A stretch of DNA of 40,609 bases from JBFMHP01 sp964557295 (GTDB lineage Bacteria; Pseudomonadota; Gammaproteobacteria; RBG-16-57-12). The position numbers and the translations under genes were made by a program. The stretch covers positions 1 to 40,609 of the forward strand of contig CAZKZP010000025.1 in NCBI GenBank assembly GCA_964557295.1, written 5' to 3'. Numbering within the stretch: position 1 is the first letter of the stretch; every line of letters begins with the position of its first letter. Positions 7,608-15,515 of the stretch are shown in pieces. The notes below the pieces were generated by a model. It was given only the letters and a program-made list of their open reading frames with translations, was not told where the DNA came from and did not search any database.

Positions 7608-8840
7608 CTAAATGGTCTGTCGATGACCGAAGGGCTTCCAGGCCGGGGCGATGACGTTGGGCATCTCCGAGCGATTGATCAGCACCGCTGGACTCAAGAC
7701 CAGCTCGCCAAACCGATCGTTGATCTTGTCCACCACCTGGTTGACGCGCTCCCGCGCGGGATCCGCCGCGGCAAATAAATCGAACTGCCGGACGTTCTGT
7801 TTGGGATTCAAGGCGGTGACCTGCACCTGAAACACCCCCTCGCCCCGCCATTGCGATTGCAGCATGCGCCGGCACAGCCCGGTGATCTCGCGCCCGTCGG
7901 CGGTCGGCATCAGGGTGCGCCAGTTGCCGCCGATCCAGCCCTCGCGGGCGCGCAGGCCGATGAAGAACTCCTTGGCGCTCATGTCGTGACGACGCAGCCG
8001 CGCGCCGACCTTCTCGCTCATGTGGATCAGATACGTCAGCAGCACCTGTTCATCACGGGTGTTGGGCGGCATCACCTTGCCATGGCCGATCGACTGCGGC
8101 GGCGGCACATTCACCTGCAACGGCTCCGGGTCTTGCCCCTGGCACATATACCAGATGCGCCGCCCCGGATTGCCGAAACGCTGGGCCAGCACGCCGATGG
8201 GCAGCCGGACCATATCCCCGCAGGTGCGCACCCCGCGCTCAGCCAAAAAACGCCCGATCCCCTGGGCGATGCCGCACAACTCGGTGACCGGCACATCCCG
8301 CAGCCGCGCCGCCGCCTCCCAGGGCGGGATCACGGTCAGGCCGTTGGGCTTGTCGAGTTTGGCGGCGTATTTGGCCGTGGTCTTGTCGCCGCTCACGCCC
8401 ACCGAACACAGCAGCCCGGAGACCTCCAGCACCCGGTTCTTGACCCGCGCGGCGATCTCAGCCGGATGCCCGAGCAGGCGCTGGCAGTGCGTGACATCGA
8501 GAAAAGCCTCGTCGACCGAGAACACCTCGACATCGGGCGTGAACTCCTGCAACGCATCCATGATCCGGGTGGAGACCTGCGCATAACGTTTCGGCCGCGC
8601 CGGGCACTGAATCAGCTTCGGACATAATTCCCGCGCCTCCTTGAGCCGCATGCCGGTGCGCACGCCTTGGGCGCGCGCCTCGTACGAACAGGTGATGATG
8701 CAGGTGCCCTGCAGGCCATTGGTGACCGCCACCGGCCGCGCCCGCAACGCCGGATCGTCCAGCTGTTCGATCGAGGCGAAGAAGGCATTCATATCCACCA
8801 GGATGATGGCCCGAGGCCAAAGCGTGTCGGCGCCGCTCAT
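7608..8840 (-). CDS. Y-family DNA polymerase (DinB/UmuC-like) in a LexA operon
   Basis: 410 residues. A translesion polymerase with the catalytic acids in place: ILVDMNAFFAS near residue 14 (first Asp and steric-gate Phe) and SVDEAFLDVT near 108-117 (Asp-Glu). YEARAQGVRTGM is the finger region, followed by helix-hairpin-helix and little-finger domains. A QFDLF sequence near the C-terminus resembles a beta-clamp binding motif. The tail after it (DKINDRFGE and onward) recalls UmuC more than DinB. Intact catalytic residues rule out an ImuB-type non-catalytic subunit. AGGAGG lies 7 bases before the ATG. The gene follows lexA by 15 bases, so it should be SOS-induced. No imuA, dnaE2 or umuD is adjacent. 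Confidence 0.88.
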   Translation of the reverse strand: MSGADTLWPRAIILVDMNAFFASIEQLDDPALRARPVAVTNGLQGTCIITCSYEARAQGVRTGMRLKEARELCPKLIQCPARPKRYAQVSTRIMDALQEFTPDVEVFSVDEAFLDVTHCQRLLGHPAEIAARVKNRVLEVSGLLCSVGVSGDKTTAKYAAKLDKPNGLTVIPPWEAAARLRDVPVTELCGIAQGIGRFLAERGVRTCGDMVRLPIGVLAQRFGNPGRRIWYMCQGQDPEPLQVNVPPPQSIGHGKVMPPNTRDEQVLLTYLIHMSEKVGARLRRHDMSAKEFFIGLRAREGWIGGNWRTLMPTADGREITGLCRRMLQSQWRGEGVFQVQVTALNPKQNVRQFDLFAAADPARERVNQVVDKINDRFGELVLSPAVLINRSEMPNVIAPAWKPFGHRQTI

Positions 8841-8855
8841 AACACCTCCTGACGC

Positions 8856-9455
8856 TTAACGGTAGGTGCGAAACTGGCCCACCAGCACGCCCTGGATCCG
8901 CACGCGCTCGGCGGCATAGATCATGGTCGACAGGCTGACGTTGGCCGGGATCAATTCGATGTGGCCATCCGGGCGGTATTTGATGCGCTTGAGCGTGGCC
9001 TCGCCATCGTCGATCAGGGCCACCACGATATCGCCGCTGCGCGCCCGGTCGCTGCGGCGAATGATCACGGTATCGCCATCGAGTATCCCCGCCTCGATCA
9101 TCGAGTCACCCTGGACCAAGAGCGCGTAGCGATCGGCCCCAAGCAGGAAATCCATCAGGTTGATCTCCTCCTGATCCGGGATCGCCTCGATCGGCTGGCC
9201 GGCGGCGATGCGCCCGAGCAACGGCAGCGTCGCGGCCCGGCCGGCGTGTTCATCGCCCAGGCGCATCGCGCGCCAGCCGTGCGGTTTGCGCGCCAGGTAG
9301 CCTTTGTCGGTGAGCGCCTGGACGTGGCGGTGCACGGCGCCGCGCGAGGTGATGCCCACCGCCAGGCCGATCTCGGCCAGGGTCGGGGCCTTGCCGGTGC
9401 GGAGCAGGGTCTGCTCGATGAAACTCAGGATGTTCGCCTGTTGTTCGGTAAGCAT
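8856..9455 (-). CDS. lexA: LexA-type SOS repressor
   Basis: 199 residues. It has an N-terminal winged helix-turn-helix (about 1-65) and a C-terminal S24 self-cleaving domain. The cleavage site is Ala85-Gly86 in GRIAAGQP; the catalytic pair is Ser118 (QGDSMIEAG) and Lys156 (ATLKRIK). It represses SOS genes and cleaves itself when RecA is activated. The recognition helix reads SRGAVHRHVQAL. This differs from the SPNAAEEHLKAL of E. coli and resembles the S-x-x-x-IHR form of alphaproteobacterial LexA, in line with GTTC-N7-GTTC sites just upstream. ATG at 9455 is preferred; a GTG 12 bases further upstream lies inside an operator half-site. It may be a second, laterally acquired LexA; the rest of the genome is not visible. 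Confidence 0.9.
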   Translation of the reverse strand: MLTEQQANILSFIEQTLLRTGKAPTLAEIGLAVGITSRGAVHRHVQALTDKGYLARKPHGWRAMRLGDEHAGRAATLPLLGRIAAGQPIEAIPDQEEINLMDFLLGADRYALLVQGDSMIEAGILDGDTVIIRRSDRARSGDIVVALIDDGEATLKRIKYRPDGHIELIPANVSLSTMIYAAERVRIQGVLVGQFRTYR

Positions 9456-9459
9456 AAAA

Positions 9460-9510
9460 GTTCTCACTATGTTCTCGACTCAGCATAAAGAACATTTCAA
9501 GAACATTCAA
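9460..9510 (-). promoter_or_regulatory. lexA promoter with four LexA-like half-sites
   Basis: On the minus strand, TTGAAT (9510-9505) and TATGCT (9487-9482) are 17 bases apart. GTTC half-sites lie at 9504-9501 and 9493-9490, giving GTTC-N7-GTTC inside the spacer. GAAC half-sites lie at 9474-9471 and 9463-9460, giving GAAC-N7-GAAC between the predicted transcription start and the ATG. The two pairs face each other, and each pair repeats every 11 bases. GTTC-N7-GTTC is the known LexA box of alphaproteobacteria, so autoregulation is likely. Confidence 0.75.
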
Positions 9511-9628
9511 GCCGTGACTTGGCCGGCACACCGCCACACCTTCCCTCCGCGGTTTGATATGTGCGATGTGGCTGACTAAGCTTGCTCTGGTGCCAGCGGT
9601 ATCGGCTCAATCTGGGGAGGGGCGTCTC

Positions 9629-10648
9629 ATGCGATTGGGGTGCGTGATACCTTGCTACAACGAGGAGGATGTCCTGCGGGAAACGGCGCGGCAGCTGCTG
9701 GCGCTGTTTGCGCGCCTGGTCCGCAGCCAGAAGATCAGCAAGGATAGCCGGATCTATTTCGTCGACGACGGCAGCCGCGATCGCACCTGGGCGATCATCG
9801 AGGAACTCTCGAAACAGCATCCGCAGATCGCGGGCATCAAGCTGGCGCGCAACAGCGGGCATCAGAATGCCTTGCTCGCCGGCCTGTTCACCGCCGAGGG
9901 CGATGCGCTGGTGAGCCTGGATGCCGATCTGCAGGACGACATCAACGTCATCGAGGAGATGGTCGACCATCATCGCGCCGGCGCGCACATCGTCTATGGC
10001 GCGCGCCAGAAGCGCGACACCGACACCGCCTTCAAGCGCCTCACCGCCAAGGCCTTCTACCGCCTGCTGGGCGGGCTCGGCGTCAATGTGGTGGAGAACC
10101 ACGCCGACTTCCGCCTCATGAGCCGCCAGGCCATCGAACACCTGAAGCAGTTCAAGGAAGTGAACCTGTTCTTGCGCGGCATCGTGCCGCTGATCGGTTT
10201 CCGGTCGGCGGTGGTCTATTACGACCGCGGCGCGCGCCTGGCGGGGGTCACCAAATATCCGCTGCAAAAAATGATCGCCCTGGCCATCGATGCGATCACC
10301 TCGTTTTCCGTCGTGCCGCTGCGGCTGATCTCCTTCATCGGCATCACCACTTTCATCTTCGCCGGCGGCATGAGCCTCTGGGCGCTGTGGGTGAAACTGT
10401 TCACCGCCAGCGTGGTGCCCGGCTGGGCCTCCACCGTCATTCCCGTGTACTTCATCAGCGGAATTCAGATCCTGTGCATCGGCGTAATCGGCGAATATCT
10501 GGGCAAGATCTATCAGGAGGTCAAGGAACGCCCGCGCTACATCATCGAAAAGGTCGTGGATAAGCCCGGCGCACTCCTGGTCGAGACCACCGACCTGCTC
10601 GATCGCCTGGCCGTGATCGGCACCCGCATCCCGGTGCATCACGACTAG
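9629..10648 (+). CDS. GT2 polyprenyl-phosphate glycosyltransferase (GtrB/ArnC-like)
   Basis: 339 residues. An N-terminal GT-A domain begins with the nucleotide-binding VIPCYNEED (about 6-14). VDDGSRDRTW and the DADLQDD metal motif follow. Two transmembrane helices lie near the C-terminus (about 230-255 and 265-300), ending in GEYLGKIYQEVKERPRY. Such enzymes move a sugar from a nucleotide to undecaprenyl phosphate at the inner membrane. ATG at 9629 is chosen because GGGGAGGGG lies 6 bases before it; an open frame extends upstream to 9554 without a good ribosome site. Its TAG overlaps the GTG of the next gene by one base, so the two are translationally coupled. Confidence 0.88.
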   Translation: MRLGCVIPCYNEEDVLRETARQLLALFARLVRSQKISKDSRIYFVDDGSRDRTWAIIEELSKQHPQIAGIKLARNSGHQNALLAGLFTAEGDALVSLDADLQDDINVIEEMVDHHRAGAHIVYGARQKRDTDTAFKRLTAKAFYRLLGGLGVNVVENHADFRLMSRQAIEHLKQFKEVNLFLRGIVPLIGFRSAVVYYDRGARLAGVTKYPLQKMIALAIDAITSFSVVPLRLISFIGITTFIFAGGMSLWALWVKLFTASVVPGWASTVIPVYFISGIQILCIGVIGEYLGKIYQEVKERPRYIIEKVVDKPGALLVETTDLLDRLAVIGTRIPVHHD

Positions 10649-12372
10649 TGCTGGAGAAAAATTCCGCCTTCGTCGTTTATGCGCTGGGCTGCATCGCCCT
10701 GAATCTCGCATTGACCTTTGCCCTCACGCACGGCGATCAGCTCTCCTACGCCGAGTGGACCTGGCACCTCCAGCGCCACGGCTTCGCCGATTTTCCCGGC
10801 AACTATCCGCCGCTGTATGTGGAATGGCTGTGGGTGGTCGGCCAATTGTTTGAGCTCCTGGGGCTGCCGCCCAAGGCCGGCATCGCCCACAAGTTTTTCA
10901 TACTCTGGCCGACCTATGCCGCGCATCTGCTGCTGGTGCGCTTGATCTGGAACGAACTGAAGACATCACAAGTCGCGCCGCACACGGCAACGGCCATCCT
11001 CGCCCTGTGCGCCTTCAATCCCGCCTTGCTGGCCGGCGGTCCCGCCTGGGGTCAGGTGGATCTGCTCCCGGCCATGCTGATGGCCAGCGGATTTTATCTC
11101 TGCCTGAAAAAACCCGGCGGCTGGGCCGCGCCAACGCTGTGGGCCCTGGCCCTGCTGACCAAGTTACAGATGATTGCCTTTGCGCCGGTGATCGGTGCCT
11201 TGCTGGTACGCGACGTACGCCGTTACGGGCGCGGCCTGGTGCTCGCGGCGGCGGTCGTGACGCTGGTGCTGCTGCCGTTTGTCCTGGCCGACGGGCTGGC
11301 GCACGCCCTGAGCAATGCCTATCTGCACACCACCAATCAGTATCCCTACGCTACCCTCAACGCCGCGAATCTCTGGCTGCTGTTGGCGGGCAATATGACG
11401 CCGGACAATCACCTGCTGTTCACCACCACGCCCGCCGCCGGGGGATGGCAGATGCTCGGGAGCGCCAAGGGCCTGGGCATCCTGCTGTTCGCCCTCTACT
11501 GCCTTGCGATATTCATCGCCGCGTTCCGCATCCGCGACCGCGCCACGCTCTGGAAATACGTCCTGTTCTGCGCCCTGGCGTTTTTCGTCTTACTGCCGGG
11601 CATGCACGAGCGTTACCTGTTGCCGGCGGTGGTGATGGCGGTGTTCTGGGCGGCCAGCACGCCGGGCGCATTCCCTTGGGCGCTCGCGCTCACGGTGCTC
11701 GGCTTCTTCAACATCGAACTCGTGCATGCCGTGCAAGGGGACTCGATGTGGTGGCTCCTGGCACTGCTGATCACCGGCGGCTTCGTGCTGCTCAATCTGC
11801 GCGCCTGGTTCCCGCAGCGCTGGGCCGCGCTGAGCACACCTCCGGCCGGCGGGCCTCTCCCCGCCTGGCTGCCCGAGGCCAGTCTGGCGGGCATGCTGAT
11901 CATCGGCACCGCCGTGCTGATGCACCACGCCCATTCGGATGACTTTCGTCCGGGCGACAAGGAACGGCTCCTCCCCTCCTTCACCCAGATCTCCGCCACT
12001 CAGTCGTACAAAACACCGCTGATCGATCGTTCGGTCGAAGGCGACATTCTTTCGGTCAACAACGTCGCGTACGACCACGGCATCGGCACGCACGCCCCGT
12101 CACGCCTGGAATATGCGCTGCCGCCGGGCGCGCGCGGTTTTCGTTTTCAAGTGGGCGTGGATGATGAGGCCTATCTGGGCAAGGTGGAGTTCTTGGTGCA
12201 AGTCGACGGCCAAACGATGTGGCGCAGCGGCGCCATCAGCGGCGGCCAAGGCGCGCGGAGCGGCGAAGTCCATTTCAGCAACGCCCGGCAGATCACCCTG
12301 CTGACCGATCCGCTCGGCACGGAGGCCTACGATCACGCCGATTGGCTGAATCCGGTGATCCTCATGGACTGA
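10648..12372 (+). CDS. GT-C membrane glycosyltransferase with a C-terminal NPCBM domain
   Basis: 574 residues. About residues 1-395 are a polytopic membrane region like lipid-sugar-dependent GT-C enzymes, with an acidic first loop (HGDQLSYAEW), GNYPPLY and the WGQVDLLPAM motif. After another membrane segment near 415-430, residues about 445-574 form an NPCBM-type beta-sandwich: YDHGIGTHAPSRLEYAL, VGVDDEAYLGKVEFLV and a closing YDHADWLNPV. NPCBM modules are usually found on secreted glycosidases and bind carbohydrate. Fused here, one may hold the acceptor glycan outside the membrane. The start is GTG at 10648, overlapping the stop of the preceding GT2, which could supply its lipid-linked sugar. 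The gene ends 2 bases from the convergent gtrA stop. Confidence 0.82.
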   Translation: MLEKNSAFVVYALGCIALNLALTFALTHGDQLSYAEWTWHLQRHGFADFPGNYPPLYVEWLWVVGQLFELLGLPPKAGIAHKFFILWPTYAAHLLLVRLIWNELKTSQVAPHTATAILALCAFNPALLAGGPAWGQVDLLPAMLMASGFYLCLKKPGGWAAPTLWALALLTKLQMIAFAPVIGALLVRDVRRYGRGLVLAAAVVTLVLLPFVLADGLAHALSNAYLHTTNQYPYATLNAANLWLLLAGNMTPDNHLLFTTTPAAGGWQMLGSAKGLGILLFALYCLAIFIAAFRIRDRATLWKYVLFCALAFFVLLPGMHERYLLPAVVMAVFWAASTPGAFPWALALTVLGFFNIELVHAVQGDSMWWLLALLITGGFVLLNLRAWFPQRWAALSTPPAGGPLPAWLPEASLAGMLIIGTAVLMHHAHSDDFRPGDKERLLPSFTQISATQSYKTPLIDRSVEGDILSVNNVAYDHGIGTHAPSRLEYALPPGARGFRFQVGVDDEAYLGKVEFLVQVDGQTMWRSGAISGGQGARSGEVHFSNARQITLLTDPLGTEAYDHADWLNPVILMD

Positions 12373-12374
12373 GT

Positions 12375-12791
12375 TCAGTCGTGATAGCGCACGTTGAACA
12401 CGAAAAATTTGTGCCCGAGAAATGACATCACCGCCACCAGCGGCACCAGCGCGGCCTGCGCCAGATAACCCGAGACACCAAGATCCATCAAGGCCTTGAG
12501 CGCCAGCCAATTGAAGACAAACACCACGACATAAACCCCGACGAAACGAAAGATCATGCGCGTATCGTGCCGGCGAAACACCAAGCGGCCGATGGTCTGA
12601 AAATTAAACAGGATGCCCGAGCCGCTGGCGATCAACAGCGCGCTGAACGCACCGACGCCGATGAACAACAGCAGCGAAAACACACAGTAGCTAAACAAGG
12701 TGTTCACCACCCCGGTCAGCAGGAAACGCACGAACTGCGCATGGGCGCGATCGCCGACAATCACCGCCAGGCAGGTTTTGTAGAGTTCCAT
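12375..12791 (-). CDS. GtrA-family membrane protein
   Basis: 138 residues with four predicted membrane helices and the GtrA signature: QFVRFLLTGVVNTLFSYCVF at the N-terminus, FNFQTIGRLVFRR between helices 2 and 3, and GHKFFVFN at the end. GtrA proteins are proposed flippases for polyprenyl-phosphate sugars and work with GtrB-type transferases, as with the gene directly upstream. The ATG at 12791 is used; a GTG at 12800 is possible. It is the last gene of the minus-strand glycan operon. Confidence 0.87.
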   Translation of the reverse strand: MELYKTCLAVIVGDRAHAQFVRFLLTGVVNTLFSYCVFSLLLFIGVGAFSALLIASGSGILFNFQTIGRLVFRRHDTRMIFRFVGVYVVVFVFNWLALKALMDLGVSGYLAQAALVPLVAVMSFLGHKFFVFNVRYHD

Positions 12792-12803
12792 TGCTCTCAC
12801 TCG

Positions 12804-13790
12804 CTAACCAATCCCGACCAGCGCATCCTGCACCGCCTTGGCGTCGAGATTCACCGTGCGGTCGACGATGCACAACGGCCGCCGCTTGGTCTCTTTGTAG
12901 ATATTGCCGATGTACTCCCCCAGGATGCCGATGCCGAGCGACATGACGCCGAGGTTCCACAACAGCAGGATCAGGATGGTCGGGATGCCGCGCGGGGGGG
13001 CGTCGATATTGAAGATGTAGGTGGCGGCATAATACGCGGACATAATGATGGAAAAAGCCACCACGCCCATGCCAAAGACCGTGAACATCTTCAGCGGCTT
13101 GGTGGAGAAACTGGTGACGGCGTTCAAGGCGAATTGAAAGCACCACCACCACGGCGCCTTGCTCTTGCCCCACTGCCGCGGCCGCCGGCTGTAGCTGAGC
13201 GGATATTTGCGGAAGCCGACCCAATGCACCAGCCCGCGCACATAGCGCTCGCGCTCATCCAGGCGATTGAACGCCTCGACCACGCGCCGGTCGAGCAGGC
13301 GGAAATCGCCGGTATCGGGCGGAATATTGATGTCGGAACAATAGCGGATGATCCGGTAGGCCGCCTTGGCCGCGAGGCCGCGCAAGGGATGATGATCGTT
13401 GCGATCCTCGATCACGCCGTACACCACGTCGTAGCCCTCTTCCCACTTCTTGATGAAATCGGGGATGCGCTGCGGCGGATCCTGAAGATCGGAGAACACC
13501 GTAATCGCCGCATCACCGCTCATCACGCGCATCCCGACGGTGATCGAGGTCTCACCGCCAAAATCGCGGCTGAAGCGCACATACTTCCAGCGCGCGTCCC
13601 GCGCGCAGATCTCGCGCACCCGCTCCTCCGTTTGATCGGTGCTGCCATTGTCGACCACGATGACTTCGTAATCGTAGTGCGGAACGGTGGCGAAGGTTTC
13701 GGTCAGCTCCGCGTAGGCACGGGGGATGTTGCCCTCCTCATTGCGGGCCGGCATGATCACGCTGATCTTTTTGCGCGGTGTTTCATTCAT
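12804..13790 (-). CDS. GT2 polyprenyl-phosphate glycosyltransferase (GtrB-like)
   Basis: 328 residues. The GT-A fold shows ISVIMPARNEEGN at the N-terminus, VVDNGSTDQT, RDFGGETS and the metal-binding FSDLQDPP. Two C-terminal membrane helices follow, and the end has GEYIGNIYKETKRRP. This layout is that of GtrB and ArnC-like enzymes, which build undecaprenyl-phosphate sugar at the inner membrane. ATG at 13790 overlaps the upstream TGA by 8 bases (ATGAATGA), so it is coupled to the transketolase C subunit. With GtrA directly downstream, it is the likely consumer of the sugar nucleotide made by the operon. Confidence 0.88.
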   Translation of the reverse strand: MNETPRKKISVIMPARNEEGNIPRAYAELTETFATVPHYDYEVIVVDNGSTDQTEERVREICARDARWKYVRFSRDFGGETSITVGMRVMSGDAAITVFSDLQDPPQRIPDFIKKWEEGYDVVYGVIEDRNDHHPLRGLAAKAAYRIIRYCSDINIPPDTGDFRLLDRRVVEAFNRLDERERYVRGLVHWVGFRKYPLSYSRRPRQWGKSKAPWWWCFQFALNAVTSFSTKPLKMFTVFGMGVVAFSIIMSAYYAATYIFNIDAPPRGIPTILILLLWNLGVMSLGIGILGEYIGNIYKETKRRPLCIVDRTVNLDAKAVQDALVGIG

Positions 13791-14652
13791 GGATCGCTTT
13801 CCGTGATTGATCTCCAAACAACATCGCCTCCCGTTGTCCATCCTCGTGCTCGATGGCGGAGGAAAACCGGCCAGCGATATTGATCCCTTGGATCGTGGTC
13901 GTAAACTCCGCCAGGGCCGACATCACCCCGCCGCTGCGCTGATGATCCTCGATCACGGTGACCTGCGCATACTGCTCGAACAGTTGCGCGAGATCCTCTT
14001 CAGGCAAGGGGTTGACCCGGCACAGCGTGTACAAATCCGCCTCGCGCTCCGCAGCCAGCGCCACAACGCGCTCACAAATCTTGCCGACCGCGATCAGCGC
14101 GCGATCCGTGGGACCGGCCGCATGAGCGCGCACCAGACTCAGGCCGTTGTGCGCGATCTCATTGACCGCCATCCCCTGTCGCCCCAAGCGAATATAGGCC
14201 GGGCCGGGATATTGCAACACCTCATCCAGCGCCAGCTGCGCGGAACGCTGCGAGAACGGCACGAACACGCGCATCCCCGGCAGCGTGCGCAGGATGCCGA
14301 TATCTTCCGTGGCGTGATGCGTGGGGCCGAGGTAGCCATACATATACCCACCACCGACCGAGACCACGCAAACCGGAAGATGGTGATAACAGACGCCGTT
14401 GCGGATCTGCTCCAGGCAGCGCAGCGTAGTGAAGTTCGCGATGCTGTAGGTAAACACCTGGTAGCCTTCGCGCGCCAGACCGCAGGCCACCGCGGTCATG
14501 TTCTGCTCGGCCACCCCGGCGTTGAGGAAACGATCAGGATACCGCTCGACCAAGGGTTCGACCACGCTATACCCCAGGTCACCGACGATGAGAAAGATCG
14601 ATTCGTCATCCGCCATCTTTGCGATCAGGTGTTCGATAAAGGCATTTCTCAT
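13783..14652 (-). CDS. Transketolase-like C-terminal subunit
   Basis: 289 residues. It corresponds to the pyrimidine-binding and C-terminal domains of transketolase/DXS-type ThDP enzymes. NAGVAEQNMTAVACGLA (about 45-61) carries the Glu that activates ThDP; YMYGYLGPTHHATEDIGILR and YIRLGRQG follow. The C-terminal Rossmann-like domain includes RVNPLPEEDL and VTVIEDHQRSGG. Alone it is incomplete; the ThDP diphosphate domain is in the preceding gene, whose TGA overlaps this ATG by 4 bases (ATGA), pointing to a heteromeric complex. Split transketolases transfer two-carbon ketol units. The setting in a CDP-sugar operon suggests a sugar-nucleotide acceptor instead of a pentose phosphate, but this is inference. 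Confidence 0.88.
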   Translation of the reverse strand: MRNAFIEHLIAKMADDESIFLIVGDLGYSVVEPLVERYPDRFLNAGVAEQNMTAVACGLAREGYQVFTYSIANFTTLRCLEQIRNGVCYHHLPVCVVSVGGGYMYGYLGPTHHATEDIGILRTLPGMRVFVPFSQRSAQLALDEVLQYPGPAYIRLGRQGMAVNEIAHNGLSLVRAHAAGPTDRALIAVGKICERVVALAAEREADLYTLCRVNPLPEEDLAQLFEQYAQVTVIEDHQRSGGVMSALAEFTTTIQGINIAGRFSSAIEHEDGQREAMLFGDQSRKAIHE

Positions 14653-15515
14653 TGCGGCGCGTCCTGAAATCCTTGCGCCAGTTGCGCAAGCGCCAATTCG
14701 AACAACTCGCGCGTCTGCGGCGCGCTGTAATGCCATTTGATATTGTGCTCCATATAGGCCACGCCTTTGCCCTTGACGGTATGCGCCACCACGCAGCGCG
14801 GTTTACTGGAAGGCGCAGCCGACAAGGCCGTCACCAACGCCTTCAGATCATGGCCGTCGACCTCGCGCGTCTCCCAGCCGAAGGCCTCGATCTTCTCCGC
14901 GACCGCGCCCAGGTCGAGAATGCCCGTGGTTGCGCCCATCGCCTGCTGCCCGTTTTTATCGATCACCATGCAGAGTTTTTCCAGACGATGATGACCGGCG
15001 AACATCACCGCCTCCCAGGTCGAGCCTTCGTTGAGTTCACCATCGCTGAGCAGGGCGTAGACCTGCCACGCGCGGTTGCGCAGCTTGCCGGCGTAGGCCT
15101 GCCCCGCGGCCAGGCCAAGGCCCTGCCCAAGCGAGCCGGTCGACCACTCCACCCCCGGCACCTTATGACTCGCATGCCCCATCAATAGCGAGCCAGATTG
15201 CGCATACTGCCGCAGCCACTCGGTCGGAAAAAATCCACGTAGCGCGAGCGCTGAGTACAAGCCCACGCAACAATGGCCCTTGCTCATGACGAAACGATCA
15301 CGCTCCGGCCACGCCGCCTCCGCGGGACGCACATTGAGGATGCGCCCATAAAGCACCGCCAGGATATCCGCCGCCGAAAGCGCCCCGCCGATATGCGAGG
15401 CGTTGGCGCGATGCACCATCTCCAGCGCCCAGCGGCGTATGTCGTAGGCAAACTCGCGCAGATCGGCGTGCGTCATCATTTGATGATCAGGACTGTGTGA
15501 CGGCGCTGACTGCAT
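14649..15515 (-). CDS. Transketolase-like N-terminal subunit
   Basis: 288 residues from the chosen ATG. It has the ThDP/Mg-binding domain: SHIGGALSAADILAVLYG, MSKGHCCVGLYSAL, GSLGQGLGLAAGQAYAG and SDGELNEGSTWEA with VIDKN about 25 residues on. The ThDP motif starts with Ser where GDG is usual. The domain closes with HTVKGKGVAYME and WHYSAP, typical of transketolase and not of pyruvate dehydrogenase E1. ATG at 15515 is preferred for its GGAAGAGG ribosome site and overlaps the epimerase stop by 29 bases; ATG at 15479 (276 residues) is the alternative. Its partner gene follows with a 4-base overlap. Confidence 0.88.
   Translation of the reverse strand: MQSAPSHSPDHQMMTHADLREFAYDIRRWALEMVHRANASHIGGALSAADILAVLYGRILNVRPAEAAWPERDRFVMSKGHCCVGLYSALALRGFFPTEWLRQYAQSGSLLMGHASHKVPGVEWSTGSLGQGLGLAAGQAYAGKLRNRAWQVYALLSDGELNEGSTWEAVMFAGHHRLEKLCMVIDKNGQQAMGATTGILDLGAVAEKIEAFGWETREVDGHDLKALVTALSAAPSSKPRCVVAHTVKGKGVAYMEHNIKWHYSAPQTRELFELALAQLAQGFQDAPQ

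Noticed and set aside
9497..10711. A 404-codon minus-strand open frame over the GT2 gene
   Set aside because: Antisense to a GT2 with clear motifs; composition rich in Asp, His and Gln as expected for a shadow frame.
12567..13883. A 438-codon plus-strand open frame over the GtrB-like gene
   Set aside because: Antisense shadow of a well-supported glycosyltransferase; no family match and biased composition.
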